Counted from the first letter of the stretch, positions 36,555-45,699 are shown. The stretch: 64,000 nt of DNA from Sporosarcina beigongshangi (GCF_016820535.1 NZ_JADHDY010000002.1:1-64000); one strand, 5' to 3'. Translations and numbers: made by a program. The notes: generated by a model not told the origin, from the sequence alone.

Positions 36555-37817
36555 CTACCGTTCCAGGGCCGCCCGCCGGATGTCCAGGACGCGCACGACG
36601 GCGGCACTCACCGCACGCTCAAACGGCAGTTCCGCCGTGGTCATCACGGAGACGGCCAGGGCCTTGTCGATGCATTTGGCCACGAGCCGTTCCGGGATGT
36701 GCAGGCTGCGGCCAAACCGCAGCCAGTCCCGGCGGTTCAGGCCTGTCCGGCTGCCCGCGCTGCCGCCCACGGGCAGTGCCATGCCGGGGTCGCGGGAGGG
36801 GTCGCCGTCGATCAGGTCCGTCAGGATGCCCCCGGGCACGCCGGCCGCGAAGCCCTGCTCAATTTCCGAAGCCAGGGTGCACTGCAGGTCGTAGGCGGGG
36901 GCCAGCCGCCATTCGCCGGAGGGCTGCTGCAGCACGGAGATGTTCTTGGCGTGCAGGTTGCCGTTGCCGGTGAGCCATGCAAACAGGAACTGCAGGAAGA
37001 TGTTTCTCGCGGCCAGGGCCTGGGACGAGCACATGTTGATGACGGCGGAGGCCACGGCCTCGCTGGGCACCGAGTATTTGCGGCCCGGCACCAGACCCAT
37101 CAGCTGCGCGCCGTCCTCAACCGCAAGCGGCCCGCCGGAGGACCGGTCAAAACGCGAGACCAACAGTGCGGCCTGGCCGGCGCCGTCGTGCACCAGGCGG
37201 GCCTCCGCAACGGGGATGCCCAGGGCGCGGGCCTTGGCGAGCAGCAGGAATTCGGTCTCGACCTGGCGGGCATGGCTGCCGTCGTTGAACTTCAGGATGT
37301 AGGAACGCGAGGGATCCTTGTCGTGCTTGTAGGAGGCGGTGACCTTGTCCTGCAGGCCGGACAGGGAGCTGAGGTCAACGGGCCCGGGGATGGCGGCAAA
37401 GTCGGCGAACACCGTTCCCGGCATGGTGTTGGTGACGGTCAGGAGGGGTGCGATGGCCTCCGGTTCGTGGCCCGCGGGGACCACCTGTACGTCGCCCACG
37501 GGGTTCTCCCCGGCGGCCAGCAAGAGGGAGAACTCGTCGGTGATGGTGGTCTTGACGGCCCAGCGCAACTTGGCGAGGCGTTCGCCCTCGGGCAGCAGGC
37601 CGGCGAAGAATGCCGGGACATTGCCGTGGCCCAGGCTCACCGGCACGTCCAGGACGGGGAGGGTGGAGGCGATGGCGGGGCCGCCGTTGCTCAGGTACTC
37701 GGGCAGGTAGGCGAACACCACGCCCAGCCCGGGATGGCGCGTCATGGTCGCTGCGGGCCGGCCCTTCTTGTAGACGACGGCTTCGGTGACGGCCTTGGCG
37801 TACTCAAGGTTCTTCAT
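36555..37817 (-). CDS. hipA: HipA-like kinase (type II toxin), possible catalytic change
   Basis: A 420-residue HipA. N-terminal domain about 1-100 (PAFFAGLLPEGERLA), kinase P-loop segment SLSGLQDKVTASY with SYILKFNDG, and the VSRFDR motif. The catalytic loop reads NGNLHAKNISVL, where HipA proteins normally have Asp before the His (N-G-D-x-H-x-K-N); here it is Asn. The following Mg-binding LAPAYDL is intact. HipA proteins phosphorylate glutamyl-tRNA synthetase or related targets and slow growth. The Asp-to-Asn change could lower or remove kinase activity. Its ATG overlaps the hipB stop by 4 bases. Confidence 0.88.
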   Translation of the reverse strand: MKNLEYAKAVTEAVVYKKGRPAATMTRHPGLGVVFAYLPEYLSNGGPAIASTLPVLDVPVSLGHGNVPAFFAGLLPEGERLAKLRWAVKTTITDEFSLLLAAGENPVGDVQVVPAGHEPEAIAPLLTVTNTMPGTVFADFAAIPGPVDLSSLSGLQDKVTASYKHDKDPSRSYILKFNDGSHARQVETEFLLLAKARALGIPVAEARLVHDGAGQAALLVSRFDRSSGGPLAVEDGAQLMGLVPGRKYSVPSEAVASAVINMCSSQALAARNIFLQFLFAWLTGNGNLHAKNISVLQQPSGEWRLAPAYDLQCTLASEIEQGFAAGVPGGILTDLIDGDPSRDPGMALPVGGSAGSRTGLNRRDWLRFGRSLHIPERLVAKCIDKALAVSVMTTAELPFERAVSAAVVRVLDIRRAALER

Positions 37818-38020
37818 GGCGTGTTCACCTGCAGGTTCAGGCTCATGCCGAGGGCTCCGGCAACGGCGGTGAGAATGTCCAGCCGGACCGTTTCCCGCCC
37901 GTTTTCCAGGTCGCTCAGGACGCGGGTGGAGACGTCGGCGAGGTCGGCCGTTTCGCTTTGGGTCAGGTTCAGTGCACGGCGCCGGGCACGCAGGGCCGAT
38001 CCCAATTCACGAACATCCAA
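37814..38020 (-). CDS. hipB: HipB-like Xre antitoxin
   Basis: A 68-residue Xre helix-turn-helix protein, MDVRELGSALRARRRALNLT, with recognition region SETADLADVSTRVLSDLENG. A strong AAGGAGG precedes the ATG by 8 bases. HipB proteins bind their own promoter and neutralise HipA. It comes first in the hipBA pair, as usual. The gap to the divergent MFS gene (38021-38206) has no obvious palindrome. Confidence 0.9.
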   Translation of the reverse strand: MDVRELGSALRARRRALNLTQSETADLADVSTRVLSDLENGRETVRLDILTAVAGALGMSLNLQVNTP

Positions 38021-38206
38021 GGGGACCTCCTTCGCCGCGGCCGGTGCACACTGTGACCCATACTAAGCCCTGGCCTCCCAAATTCGGCATGATCCTGCAG
38101 AAAACTTGTCCTGCGCTCCAGTCCAATGAGCGGCGGTCGGCCCCTTTTCCCTCCGTGGCGGCTTGTGCGGGGGAACCGGGCTCCCTGTATTGGCTAGGGT
38201 TGGGCA

Positions 38207-39496
38207 GTGAACAATTTTCTGCAGAAGCGTCCGTGGACGGGCCGCATCGGCGCCCTGCTGGGCATCATGGTCATGGCATTGAGCCTGCGCACGGCCGTCT
38301 CCGTCGTGCCGCCGCTGCTGGGCGAGCTGACCGGCGAGCTCGGTTTCGATGCCACAACCACGGGCTTGTTGGCCATGCTTCCGCCACTGATCTTCGCCAT
38401 CTTCGGCCTCGTCACGCCCGTGCTGATCCGCCGCTTCGGACTCGAAAAGGCGCTGGTGGCCGCCGTCGTGCTGGCCATCGCCGGCCAGCTCGGCCGGGCC
38501 GCCACCGACTCCGTGTGGCCTTTCCTTGGCCTGACCGCGCTGGTCATGGCCGGCTACGGGATCGGCAACGTGGTCCTGCCGCCGCTGGTCAAGAAGTACT
38601 TCCCCGACCGGCTGGGCGTCGTGACCGCCGGCTACGTGACGCTGCTGGCAGTGGGCACCGCGATCAGCCCGCAACTCGCCGTGCCCGTGGCCGAAGCCAG
38701 CAACTGGCGCGTGTCCGTCGGGCTGTGGGCCTCCGTCAGCGTCCTGGTCCTGCTTCCGTGGATCATCCAGTTCGTCCGGGACCGCAGGCACGACGCCGGA
38801 GCGGACCTTGGGCAGTCGGGTTCCCCGGACGCCGGGCTGGCTGGGGCAGCCGGGTCGGCGCCGGTGGCCCGCTTGCGGCCCTGGCGATCTCCGGTGGCGT
38901 GGGGGCTGGCGATTTTCCTGGCCGGAAACTCCGCGCAGACGTATGTGTACTTCACCTGGCTTCCGCCCTACCTGTCGGGACAGGGTCTGGATGCCGCAAC
39001 AGCCGGGACCGCGCTGGCGTACTTTGCCATCCTTGGACTGCCCGTCAGCCTGCTCGTGCCGCTGTGGGTGCCGCGCATGAAGAACCCGATCCTGGCCATC
39101 GGCCTGTTTGCCCTTTGCTGGGCGGCCGGACACCTGGGGCTGTACCTCTCGCCGCTGGACGGGACCTGGCTGTGGGTGACGTTCGCCGGGCTGGGCCAGG
39201 GCACCTTCGCCACCGCACTGCTGATGGTGAACCTGCGCTCGCGGACAACCCACGGCTCCTCGGTGCTGTCCGGTTTCAGCCAGGGGATTGGCTACGCGGG
39301 GGCAGGCATTGCCCCGCTGTTCTTCGGCATGATCCACGACACCACCGGATCCTGGACGGCATCCTTCGCCATGCTCGGCGTGTGCATTGCAGTCATGATG
39401 ACGGGCGCCGTCATGATTAACGCGAAGCGGTACATCGAAGACTCCGCCGAGCAGCCCATTCTGCCTGTGGAACACGCCGTCGACCTCAAGGAATAG
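38207..39496 (+). CDS. CynX/NimT family MFS transporter
   Basis: A 429-residue major facilitator with about 12 helices. It starts at GTG (VNNFLQKRPWTGRIGALLGI) and the first helix includes MALSLRTAVSVVPPLLGEL, the typical CynX/NimT opening (a conserved Arg-Thr after helix 1). FGLVTPVLIRRFGLEKAL carries the loop 2-3 motif, and a cytoplasmic linker of about 35 residues near 190-220 is rich in Gly and Ala. Family members are linked to cyanate or nitroimidazole transport, but most are uncharacterised. No cyanase gene is adjacent. Confidence 0.9.
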   Translation: MNNFLQKRPWTGRIGALLGIMVMALSLRTAVSVVPPLLGELTGELGFDATTTGLLAMLPPLIFAIFGLVTPVLIRRFGLEKALVAAVVLAIAGQLGRAATDSVWPFLGLTALVMAGYGIGNVVLPPLVKKYFPDRLGVVTAGYVTLLAVGTAISPQLAVPVAEASNWRVSVGLWASVSVLVLLPWIIQFVRDRRHDAGADLGQSGSPDAGLAGAAGSAPVARLRPWRSPVAWGLAIFLAGNSAQTYVYFTWLPPYLSGQGLDAATAGTALAYFAILGLPVSLLVPLWVPRMKNPILAIGLFALCWAAGHLGLYLSPLDGTWLWVTFAGLGQGTFATALLMVNLRSRTTHGSSVLSGFSQGIGYAGAGIAPLFFGMIHDTTGSWTASFAMLGVCIAVMMTGAVMINAKRYIEDSAEQPILPVEHAVDLKE

Positions 39497-39553
39497 CCGC
39501 CCCCAGGCGCCGGGTTTTTGGTCAGCAAACGCAGTTTCGCCCGCCCCACCCAG

Positions 39554-39607
39554 ACGCTCTGTCACCTTCCGGGGTCCTCCGGCGAACGCTCTGTCACCTT
39601 CCGGGGT
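39554..39607. repeat. Tandem duplicate of a 22-base sequence
   Basis: ACGCTCTGTCACCTTCCGGG (plus GT) occurs at 39554-39575 and again at 39586-39607, a 32-base period. It lies in the 147-base gap between the converging MFS and DUF5129 genes. No stem-loop is obvious. Confidence 0.65.
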
Positions 39608-39643
39608 GGCACCCGGGCACCCGGGCCGGGATCCGCCGTCGTA

Positions 39644-41092
39644 CTAGAAACTGGACGAGCTGCCGGAGCCGGAGAAGCTGCCTCCGCTTGACCCGTAGCC
39701 GGTGCTGCTGCCGCCGGAACTGGCGCTGCTGCGGGAGCTGTTCACTGCGGACTGTCCGCTGATGTAGCCAGTGTTGAAGGCGTGCACCGGGTAAAACATG
39801 TTCCAGCCGGAGACGGACCCCAGGATGGTCGCGGGGCGGCGGTCGATGTCGTCGCGCCGGCTGCGGTCCATGGCCTGTTGCATGGAGGTCCGTTCGGAAC
39901 TGGTCTTGGCGTAGAGGTTGATCATGGCCTCCGAGTGCTGCTGCAGGAGGTTCGTCAGCTCCACATGGATGTTGCGGAGCTCGTCCAGGGCGGCGTCGGG
40001 TGTGATGACACCTGCCTGGACGTCGGCTGAGAGCCGCTGCAGGCCTTGCGTGCGCAGGGCTTGGAAGGACGCCAGGGCGGCTGTGCTGGGTTGGCCCTGG
40101 GCCTCGGGCTTGGCCAGCAGTTCCGGCAAGCGAGCCATGTCGTCCGCCAGCGCTTCCGTCTGCCTGTCCCATGCTGCGCCCCAGCCTTGGTACTTGTTCA
40201 GCAGCGTGTTGGTGTCAGCGATGACGTCGTCGAGGCGGTCGAGTTCCTCGGAAAGGTCGGCGTACTTGGCCGTGACCTGGACGTTGGCTGCCTTGGAGAG
40301 GTCCTTCTTGCTGAAGGCGTGCGACTGCTGGTTCAGCTCGTTGGCCTCGTTGTACAGGGTGCTGAAATTGCGGTATTTCTCAAGCACCAGCGCGCCGTAG
40401 GTAGATTGCTGCGGGATGGTCTTGGCGTTCAACTCGGTGACCGGAAGGTCCAGGCTGACACTGGCGAAGCCGGCATCGCCTCGCTTGAGGTTGGCGGCGG
40501 CCTTCTTCCGGTTGTTGGAGCGGATGACTGCCCGGGTGCCAAAGCCCAGCGCCGCAATGCCGCCTGTGACACACGTGAAGATGATGAAGCCCGCGGACTG
40601 GTACCAGGGCTGGTTCATCAGCTTCGCGGCCTTCTCGACCCCGGCGATGGTGCCGTCGGTCCATTGGGCTTCGCGGAACAGGTCCTTGGTGGATTCCTGG
40701 ATGGCCTCCTGCTTGGACAGGGACACCTTGCGGTCCTCGCCCATGTAGGTGCCGACTTTGCGAGCCATTGGATCAACAGCAAAGATGAACAGCCCGTCGG
40801 CCCACTTTTGCTTGTCCTCACTGAGCCATTCAGGGTGTTTGTCGCGGGCGAGTGCAAGGACGTCGGAGTTGAGCTGGTCGGTGCCGGTCTGGCCTGCGAT
40901 CGTCACGATGGCCACCTTGGTGGGCTCGTGGAACTTGGTGCCCTGCACCGCCGGCATCAGCTGCGGCAGGTACAAAATGCCGGCTGCGTCCTCAACCACA
41001 ATGTCTGTTGGAGGGGCCGACGCCGTGGCTGCCGGGGCCACCCCCAGGAGCGTCATGGTTGCAAGGGCCAGTGCTGCCAAGAGTTTCTTCAT
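39644..41092 (-). CDS. DUF5129 family membrane protein
   Basis: The ATG at 41092 gives MKKLLAALALATMTLLGVAP, a clean signal peptide, and 482 residues. An extracellular TPM-like domain (about 30-170: IVVEDAAGILYLPQLMPAV, FAVDPMARKVGTYMGEDRKV) precedes a membrane helix at about 175-195. A long coiled-coil-prone cytoplasmic part follows. The C-terminus is a Ser/Gly-rich tail. Proteins of this pattern are common in Micrococcaceae and their role is unknown. The Ser/Gly-rich tail resembles those of other TPM-containing proteins. Confidence 0.85.
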   Translation of the reverse strand: MKKLLAALALATMTLLGVAPAATASAPPTDIVVEDAAGILYLPQLMPAVQGTKFHEPTKVAIVTIAGQTGTDQLNSDVLALARDKHPEWLSEDKQKWADGLFIFAVDPMARKVGTYMGEDRKVSLSKQEAIQESTKDLFREAQWTDGTIAGVEKAAKLMNQPWYQSAGFIIFTCVTGGIAALGFGTRAVIRSNNRKKAAANLKRGDAGFASVSLDLPVTELNAKTIPQQSTYGALVLEKYRNFSTLYNEANELNQQSHAFSKKDLSKAANVQVTAKYADLSEELDRLDDVIADTNTLLNKYQGWGAAWDRQTEALADDMARLPELLAKPEAQGQPSTAALASFQALRTQGLQRLSADVQAGVITPDAALDELRNIHVELTNLLQQHSEAMINLYAKTSSERTSMQQAMDRSRRDDIDRRPATILGSVSGWNMFYPVHAFNTGYISGQSAVNSSRSSASSGGSSTGYGSSGGSFSGSGSSSSF

Positions 41093-41323
41093 GTTCCCCA
41101 GATCCGTTCCTTCGCTTTCCATGACTCTACCTAAGAGTGGGCCGGCGCCCTTGAAGGGACGACGACGTTACGGGGCTCGGGTGCCGGGGCCGGTTTCGGT
41201 GTGGCGGGCTGTGGGACGCCCCGCCGCACCCCGGACCGTGATGGAGGGATCGTGAAAACACCCCGGAAGATGATAGAGCGTCGATGGGCGGGGCGGGGCG
41301 GGGCGGAACCGCCAGCTGCCTTG

Positions 41324-41800
41324 TCAGCGGAGCCGGGGGAGGACCCGGTCCCGGCCCAGCAATTCCAGTACCAGCCGAACGGAAGGGCCAAACTGGTCCG
41401 TCGCCAGGGCAAGGTACAGGGCACCTTCCTCAGCAGTAGGGTGCGCCAGCGGCGTGCGAAGGGGAGTCTTCACGGACCCAAAAGTCCCGGTGGGCCAGCA
41501 GGGTTTCCTGGTCCATGACGATGCTGCGCGCGTGCGGGTGGTGGGAGCGCAGCTGGTCCAGGATGTGGAAGCCGTGGGTGTCGAGATCGCCCCCAGTACA
41601 GCAGCTCCACGCCGCCGACCCACGCCGCATCCCGGATTCCCTCAAAGCCGTAGCCGCCGCCAAACTCGGCCGGCGTCCGCGGCATGTCCGGCAGCGCCAG
41701 GAAGTTGACCAGGTTTTCCGTGGTGATGATGGTGTCCACGTCGATGCGCCGGCCCGCAATCGCACGATCTGCTGTTTCAATTCCTGCGGCGGCCCAAAAG
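41324..41800 (-). pseudogene. jetD: Frameshifted remnant of jetD (Wadjet system nuclease subunit)
   Basis: Three reading frames in order encode pieces of a DUF2220/JetD C-terminal domain. The first, about 41750-41592, has TIITTENLVNFLALPDM and FGGGYGFEG up to LLYWG. The second, 41591-41470, has GDLDTHGFHILDQLRSHHPH and MDQETLLAHRDFWVRED. The third, about 41480-41324, has TAEEGALYLALATDQFGPSV. A G-run (ggggg near 41591) marks the first shift. The toprim-like TENL and GDLDTHG motifs are those of JetD, which cuts plasmid DNA in Wadjet. No jetA, jetB or jetC is in the window and the N-terminal half is missing. The locus is therefore dead. It lies between DUF5129 and phoX. Confidence 0.8.
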
Positions 41801-41818
41801 CGAGTTCGTGAAGGAGCT

Positions 41819-41878
41819 GGGGGTCGTTGTTGCGATCGGAGGCCGGTGGAACGGCATCCGATCGCAACAACGACCCCC
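41819..41878. repeat. Perfect 21-bp palindrome at the broken end of jetD
   Basis: GGGGGTCGTTGTTGCGATCG plus G (41819-41839) pairs perfectly with 41858-41878 around an 18-base loop. It sits where the jetD homology stops, so it may mark the insertion or deletion junction. Confidence 0.8.
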
Positions 41879-41974
41879 GCACCGAGAAGTGGCGGTCTCC
41901 GAGTGCCCGACACGGCCCCACTGTCAGCAGGCAACAGATATTTTCCCCTGACGAGGTGGCCAGCCGTGCGGGGG

Positions 41975-42038
41975 TCCGTGAACTGGCACTTTCTGCCCTC
42001 ATGAAACGCCATTGGGGCAGAAAGTGCGCGTTCACGGA
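41975..42038. repeat. Near-perfect 24-base inverted repeat
   Basis: TCCGTGAACTGGCACTTTCT plus GCCC (41975-41998) is inverted at 42015-42038 with a two-base mismatch in the middle of each arm and a 16-base loop. It begins 19 bases beyond the phoX stop (42057) and could end that transcript. It is unlike the palindrome at 41819. Confidence 0.75.
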
Positions 42039-42056
42039 GAGTTGCCGGGTGCTGGC

Positions 42057-44144
42057 CTACTTGCGGCCGTTGCCCTTGCCCGGCTTCGTGCCTGCTCCGG
42101 CGGGGAAGATCTGGACCACGGACGGACGGGGCGCACGCACCTGGCCGGGCGCCGCCGTGGTGCCTTCAGCGACATAGTCCGGGAAGTAGGAAGTGTGCTG
42201 GCCATACGAGCCGTCCTCGCCCGGGTGCTGGACGGCGACGAACACCATGGACTCGTCGTCGTGGACGACGGGCCCGCAGGTCTCGGCGTCGCGCGGCATG
42301 GAGGCGAACTGCTGGACGTTGCCGCGGTTGGAGCCCTCCAAGCCCACCTTGAACAGGCCGTCGTTGTAACCGATGACAGACGGGGCGCCGTCGGTGGAGA
42401 TCCAGAGGTTGCCGGCAGTGTCGAAGGCGAGGTTGTCGGGGCAGGAGACGGGGCTGACCTTCTCCGCCGGGAAGCCGCTGAAGTAGGTTTCGGAGTTCTT
42501 CGCGGGGTCGCCGCACAACATCAGCAGGGTCCAGTTGAACTTGGTGGCGGTTGAATCGCCGCGGTTCTCGGTGATTTCCACGATGTGGCCGTCGCGGTTT
42601 TCCGCACGCGGGTTCGTCTCGTCGGCGGGTGCCTGGCCGGGCAGTCCGCGCTTTGTGTTGTTGGTGCAGGCGACGTAGACCTTGCCGGTGGCCAGGCTCG
42701 GCTCCACGTCCTCGCAGCGGTCCATCTTGGTGGCGCCGGCCTTGTCCGCGGCCAGGCGCGTGTAGGCAAGAACTTCTTGGACGCTCATGCCGGCGATGGC
42801 GCTCTTGCCGTTGACCACCAGGGGCAGCCACGTGCCGGAGCCGTCAAAGGCGCCGTCGGCAGGGACCGTGCCGGAGCCGTCGATTTCGGCGGCCGAGTTG
42901 CCGGTGAACTGTGCCACGTAGAGGTCGCCCTCGGTCAGCAGCGTCATGTTGTGCGCCTTGTTGTTCTTCTTGTACTTGTTCTTGGAGACAAACTTGTACA
43001 GGTAGTCGAAGCGCTCGTCGTCGCCGGAGTAGGCCACCACCTTGCCGTTCTTGGCGATGATGACGTTGGCGCCCTCATGCTTGAAGCGGCCCAGGCTGGT
43101 GTGCTTGCGCGGCACGGAGTTGGGGTTTTCCGGGTCGATCTCCACGATGTAGCCGAAGCGGTTGGGCTCGTTGCGGAAGTCCTCGCCGCGGGCGTCGAAG
43201 CGGGGGTCTTCCTGCTCCCAGCCCATGCCGGTTGCAGCGTTGCCCAGGCCGTAGCGGCGGTCCTCGGCGCTGGTGCCGTTGGTTCGGAAGAAGCCGTTGA
43301 AGTTTTCCTCGCCGGAGAGGATGGTGCCCCACGGGGTGGTGCCGCCGGAGCAGTTGCCCAGGGTGCCCAACACGAAGCGGCCTTCCGGGTCTGCGGCCGT
43401 CTTGACGAGGTCGGTGCCGGCCAGCGGGCCCGTGAGCTCAAACGTGGTGTCAACTGTGATGCGGCGGTTGAGCTTGCCGCCGCGGATGTACTCCCACGGC
43501 TGGCCCTTGTGGTCGCGCTCCAGTTCCACCACGGACATGCCCACGGCGTTGCGGAAAATGTTGCGGCGCTGCGCCGACTCGGCCTCGTTGGCGGGTGCGG
43601 CCGGGAACATGATCTGCGGGTTCACGTATTCGTGGTTGCAGACCAGGAGGCCCTTCTTGCCGTTGGGCTGGCGCAGGATGTCCGTGTAGTCGTTGTTGTA
43701 GCCGAATTGGCCGGCCTGTGACTCGGGCGTCTGCTTGGCGAAATCAAAGTCGGGGGTGCCGGCAAACAGCGGGTCGCCCCAGCGGATGATCGGGGCCCAG
43801 TCGTAGCCGCCCGGCACGTTGAAGGCGTCCACTGCGGCGTCCACGGGGGCGATCGGAGCGAAAGCCAGCTTGCCCGCCGAAGTCTTGGTGCCGACGTCGT
43901 TCTTCACCGGCAGTGCGCCCTGGCCCGTGGCCAAAACAGCCGCGCTCAAGGCACCCGCCAGGCCGATCCCCATGGCGGAACGGCGCGAGAATTCCGCCGA
44001 CGCGATGTCGCGGAAGTAGCTGTTGGTGGAGGTGTTGCAGACGGCCTTGGAGCAGGCGTTGTCGCATTTCAGGGCGCAGGTGACGGCGCTGCGCTTGCCG
44101 CGGGTGTGGCCGAGCATGGGCAGGAGTTTTTTGGCGTTGGACAC
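42057..44144 (-). CDS. phoX: PhoX-type alkaline phosphatase
   Basis: The GTG at 44144 follows GGAAGG and gives 695 residues; longer frames are not supported. A long N-region with SRRSAMGIGLAGALSAAVLA near residue 50 is a twin-arginine export signal. PhoX landmarks include LVCNHEYVNPQIMFP, TLGNCSGGTTPWGTILSGEE, YIVEIDPENP and VACTNNT. PhoX enzymes are Ca2+/Fe-dependent phosphatases released outside the membrane to scavenge phosphate from organic esters. A PHO box upstream fits phosphate-starvation control. Confidence 0.92.
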   Translation of the reverse strand: MSNAKKLLPMLGHTRGKRSAVTCALKCDNACSKAVCNTSTNSYFRDIASAEFSRRSAMGIGLAGALSAAVLATGQGALPVKNDVGTKTSAGKLAFAPIAPVDAAVDAFNVPGGYDWAPIIRWGDPLFAGTPDFDFAKQTPESQAGQFGYNNDYTDILRQPNGKKGLLVCNHEYVNPQIMFPAAPANEAESAQRRNIFRNAVGMSVVELERDHKGQPWEYIRGGKLNRRITVDTTFELTGPLAGTDLVKTAADPEGRFVLGTLGNCSGGTTPWGTILSGEENFNGFFRTNGTSAEDRRYGLGNAATGMGWEQEDPRFDARGEDFRNEPNRFGYIVEIDPENPNSVPRKHTSLGRFKHEGANVIIAKNGKVVAYSGDDERFDYLYKFVSKNKYKKNNKAHNMTLLTEGDLYVAQFTGNSAAEIDGSGTVPADGAFDGSGTWLPLVVNGKSAIAGMSVQEVLAYTRLAADKAGATKMDRCEDVEPSLATGKVYVACTNNTKRGLPGQAPADETNPRAENRDGHIVEITENRGDSTATKFNWTLLMLCGDPAKNSETYFSGFPAEKVSPVSCPDNLAFDTAGNLWISTDGAPSVIGYNDGLFKVGLEGSNRGNVQQFASMPRDAETCGPVVHDDESMVFVAVQHPGEDGSYGQHTSYFPDYVAEGTTAAPGQVRAPRPSVVQIFPAGAGTKPGKGNGRK

Positions 44145-44210
44145 GGTAAACCTTCCGGATGTGGGTGCGATGCTGCAACATTCGCAGGGCCGGGCAACGG
44201 AAAGGGGTGC

Positions 44211-44232
44211 CGGGGGTGAACGGCACGTGAAT
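44211..44232 (-). promoter_or_regulatory. PHO box upstream of phoX
   Basis: Read on the minus strand, two 11-base direct repeats stand side by side: ATTCACGTGCC and GTTCACCCCCG. This is the GTTCACC-plus-4 layout of actinobacterial PhoP sites. It ends 67 bases before the phoX GTG, a suitable position for an activator. Confidence 0.65.
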
Positions 44233-44328
44233 GCGGAGCCAACCGTCGGCTCAGGGAGGCTTTTTGGGATGTTCGACGGCGGATTCCCGGCCCGGGCGGG
44301 CGGGGCCGCGCGGGCCGGGTGGCCGCGC

Positions 44329-45699
44329 TCAGATCCCCTTGCCGGGGTTGAGGATGCCGAGGGGGTCGAACACGGCTTTGATCTTGTGCTGCAATTCAAG
44401 GGAGAGGCTTCCGACTTCCTCCTCGAGCCAGTCCTTCTTGAGCACCCCGATTCCGTGTTCACCGGTCAGCGTGCCGCCGAGCCGCTGCGCAAGGTGGAAC
44501 ATTTCCCCGAGCGCCTCCTTGGCAGGGCCTTCGGTGATTGAGTCGTCGCGGCCGACCACCACCATGGGGTGCAGGTTGCCGTCGGCGGCGTGCGCCACAA
44601 CGAAGATCTGCACGCCCGTCCGTTGTGAGATGTCCGCCAGTCCGTCGATGGCCTCGGCCAGTTTGTTGCGCGGCACCCCGATGTCCCCTATGGAGACCCG
44701 GCCGAGCTCCTGCAGTGCGGGAATCGCGTTGCGGCGGGCAGCCACCAGCTCGGCGGCCCGGTCGGGGTCCTCGGTCAGCTCGATGGACAGCGCGAAGGGC
44801 TTGAGTGCCTCAATGAGGACCTGCTGTTCGAGCATGGCGCCGTGGCCGTCGGTCTGGGCGAGCAGGAAGGCGCCGCCGCGGCTGCTGTGATCGGTGCCCA
44901 TCATGGAATCAACCGCGGCCAGGGTGGCGCCGTCGATAAACTCCAGGATGGCCGGCTGGATCCGGGCGGCGATGATGGCCGAGGCCGCACGGGCAGCGGA
45001 GGCGGCGTCTGCAAAGTAGGCGGCGGTGGTGGCTGTGTGCAATGGCTTGGGGCGCAGCCGGAGCGTGGCCTGGACAACGATCCCCAGTGTCCCTTCCGAA
45101 CCGATCATCAGGGAGTTGAGGTCGTAGCCGCTGACGCCCTTGAGTGTGTTGCGGCCGGTCTTCAGGATCCGCCCGTCCGCCAAGACCACCTGCAGTGACA
45201 ATACCGCCTCGCGGGTCACCCCGTACTTTGCGCACCACATGCCGCCGGCGTTCGTGGCAACGTTGCCGCCGATGGAGCAGATCGCCGTACTGGCCGGGTC
45301 CGGGGCGTAGAACAGCCCGTACTCGGCCACCGCCGCATTCACTTCCGCGTTGAGGACGCCCGGCTCCACCACGGCCAGCTGCTCCTCGGCGTCGATGCGC
45401 AGGATGCGGTTCATGCGGCTGACGTCAAGCACCACGGATCCGCTGGTTGCGGAGGATCCTCCGGCGAGGCCGGTGCCGGCGCCGCGCGGCACGATGTTGA
45501 CGCGGTGGAGGGTTGCGAGCTTCAGGGCCTGGACGACGTCGTCCAAGGTCTCGGCGTACACCACCCCGTCCGGAATCCCGCCGGGTTCGTAGCCGGAACG
45601 GTCGACGGCCGCGCGCGCACGCTCCGCCGGGTCCGTTGTGGCCAACCTGCAGGCGCTGAGCAAGTCCCGGGCGCCGCCTGCAACTGGGAGCGTTGTCAT
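44329..45699 (-). CDS. FAD-linked oxidase of the glycolate/lactate dehydrogenase (GlcD) type
   Basis: The ATG at 45699 follows AAAGGTGGAGG and gives 456 residues, the family's usual length. The FAD-binding PCMH domain has VNIVPRGAGTGLAGGSSATS near residue 70 and GGNVATNAGGMWCAKYGVTR near 165. The C-terminal FAD-oxidase domain has DGNLHPMVVVG and GTLTGEHGIGVLKK. These enzymes oxidise 2-hydroxy acids such as glycolate or D-lactate. GlcE/GlcF partners are not next to it. The upstream gap contains a nested palindrome. Confidence 0.9.
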   Translation of the reverse strand: MTTLPVAGGARDLLSACRLATTDPAERARAAVDRSGYEPGGIPDGVVYAETLDDVVQALKLATLHRVNIVPRGAGTGLAGGSSATSGSVVLDVSRMNRILRIDAEEQLAVVEPGVLNAEVNAAVAEYGLFYAPDPASTAICSIGGNVATNAGGMWCAKYGVTREAVLSLQVVLADGRILKTGRNTLKGVSGYDLNSLMIGSEGTLGIVVQATLRLRPKPLHTATTAAYFADAASAARAASAIIAARIQPAILEFIDGATLAAVDSMMGTDHSSRGGAFLLAQTDGHGAMLEQQVLIEALKPFALSIELTEDPDRAAELVAARRNAIPALQELGRVSIGDIGVPRNKLAEAIDGLADISQRTGVQIFVVAHAADGNLHPMVVVGRDDSITEGPAKEALGEMFHLAQRLGGTLTGEHGIGVLKKDWLEEEVGSLSLELQHKIKAVFDPLGILNPGKGI

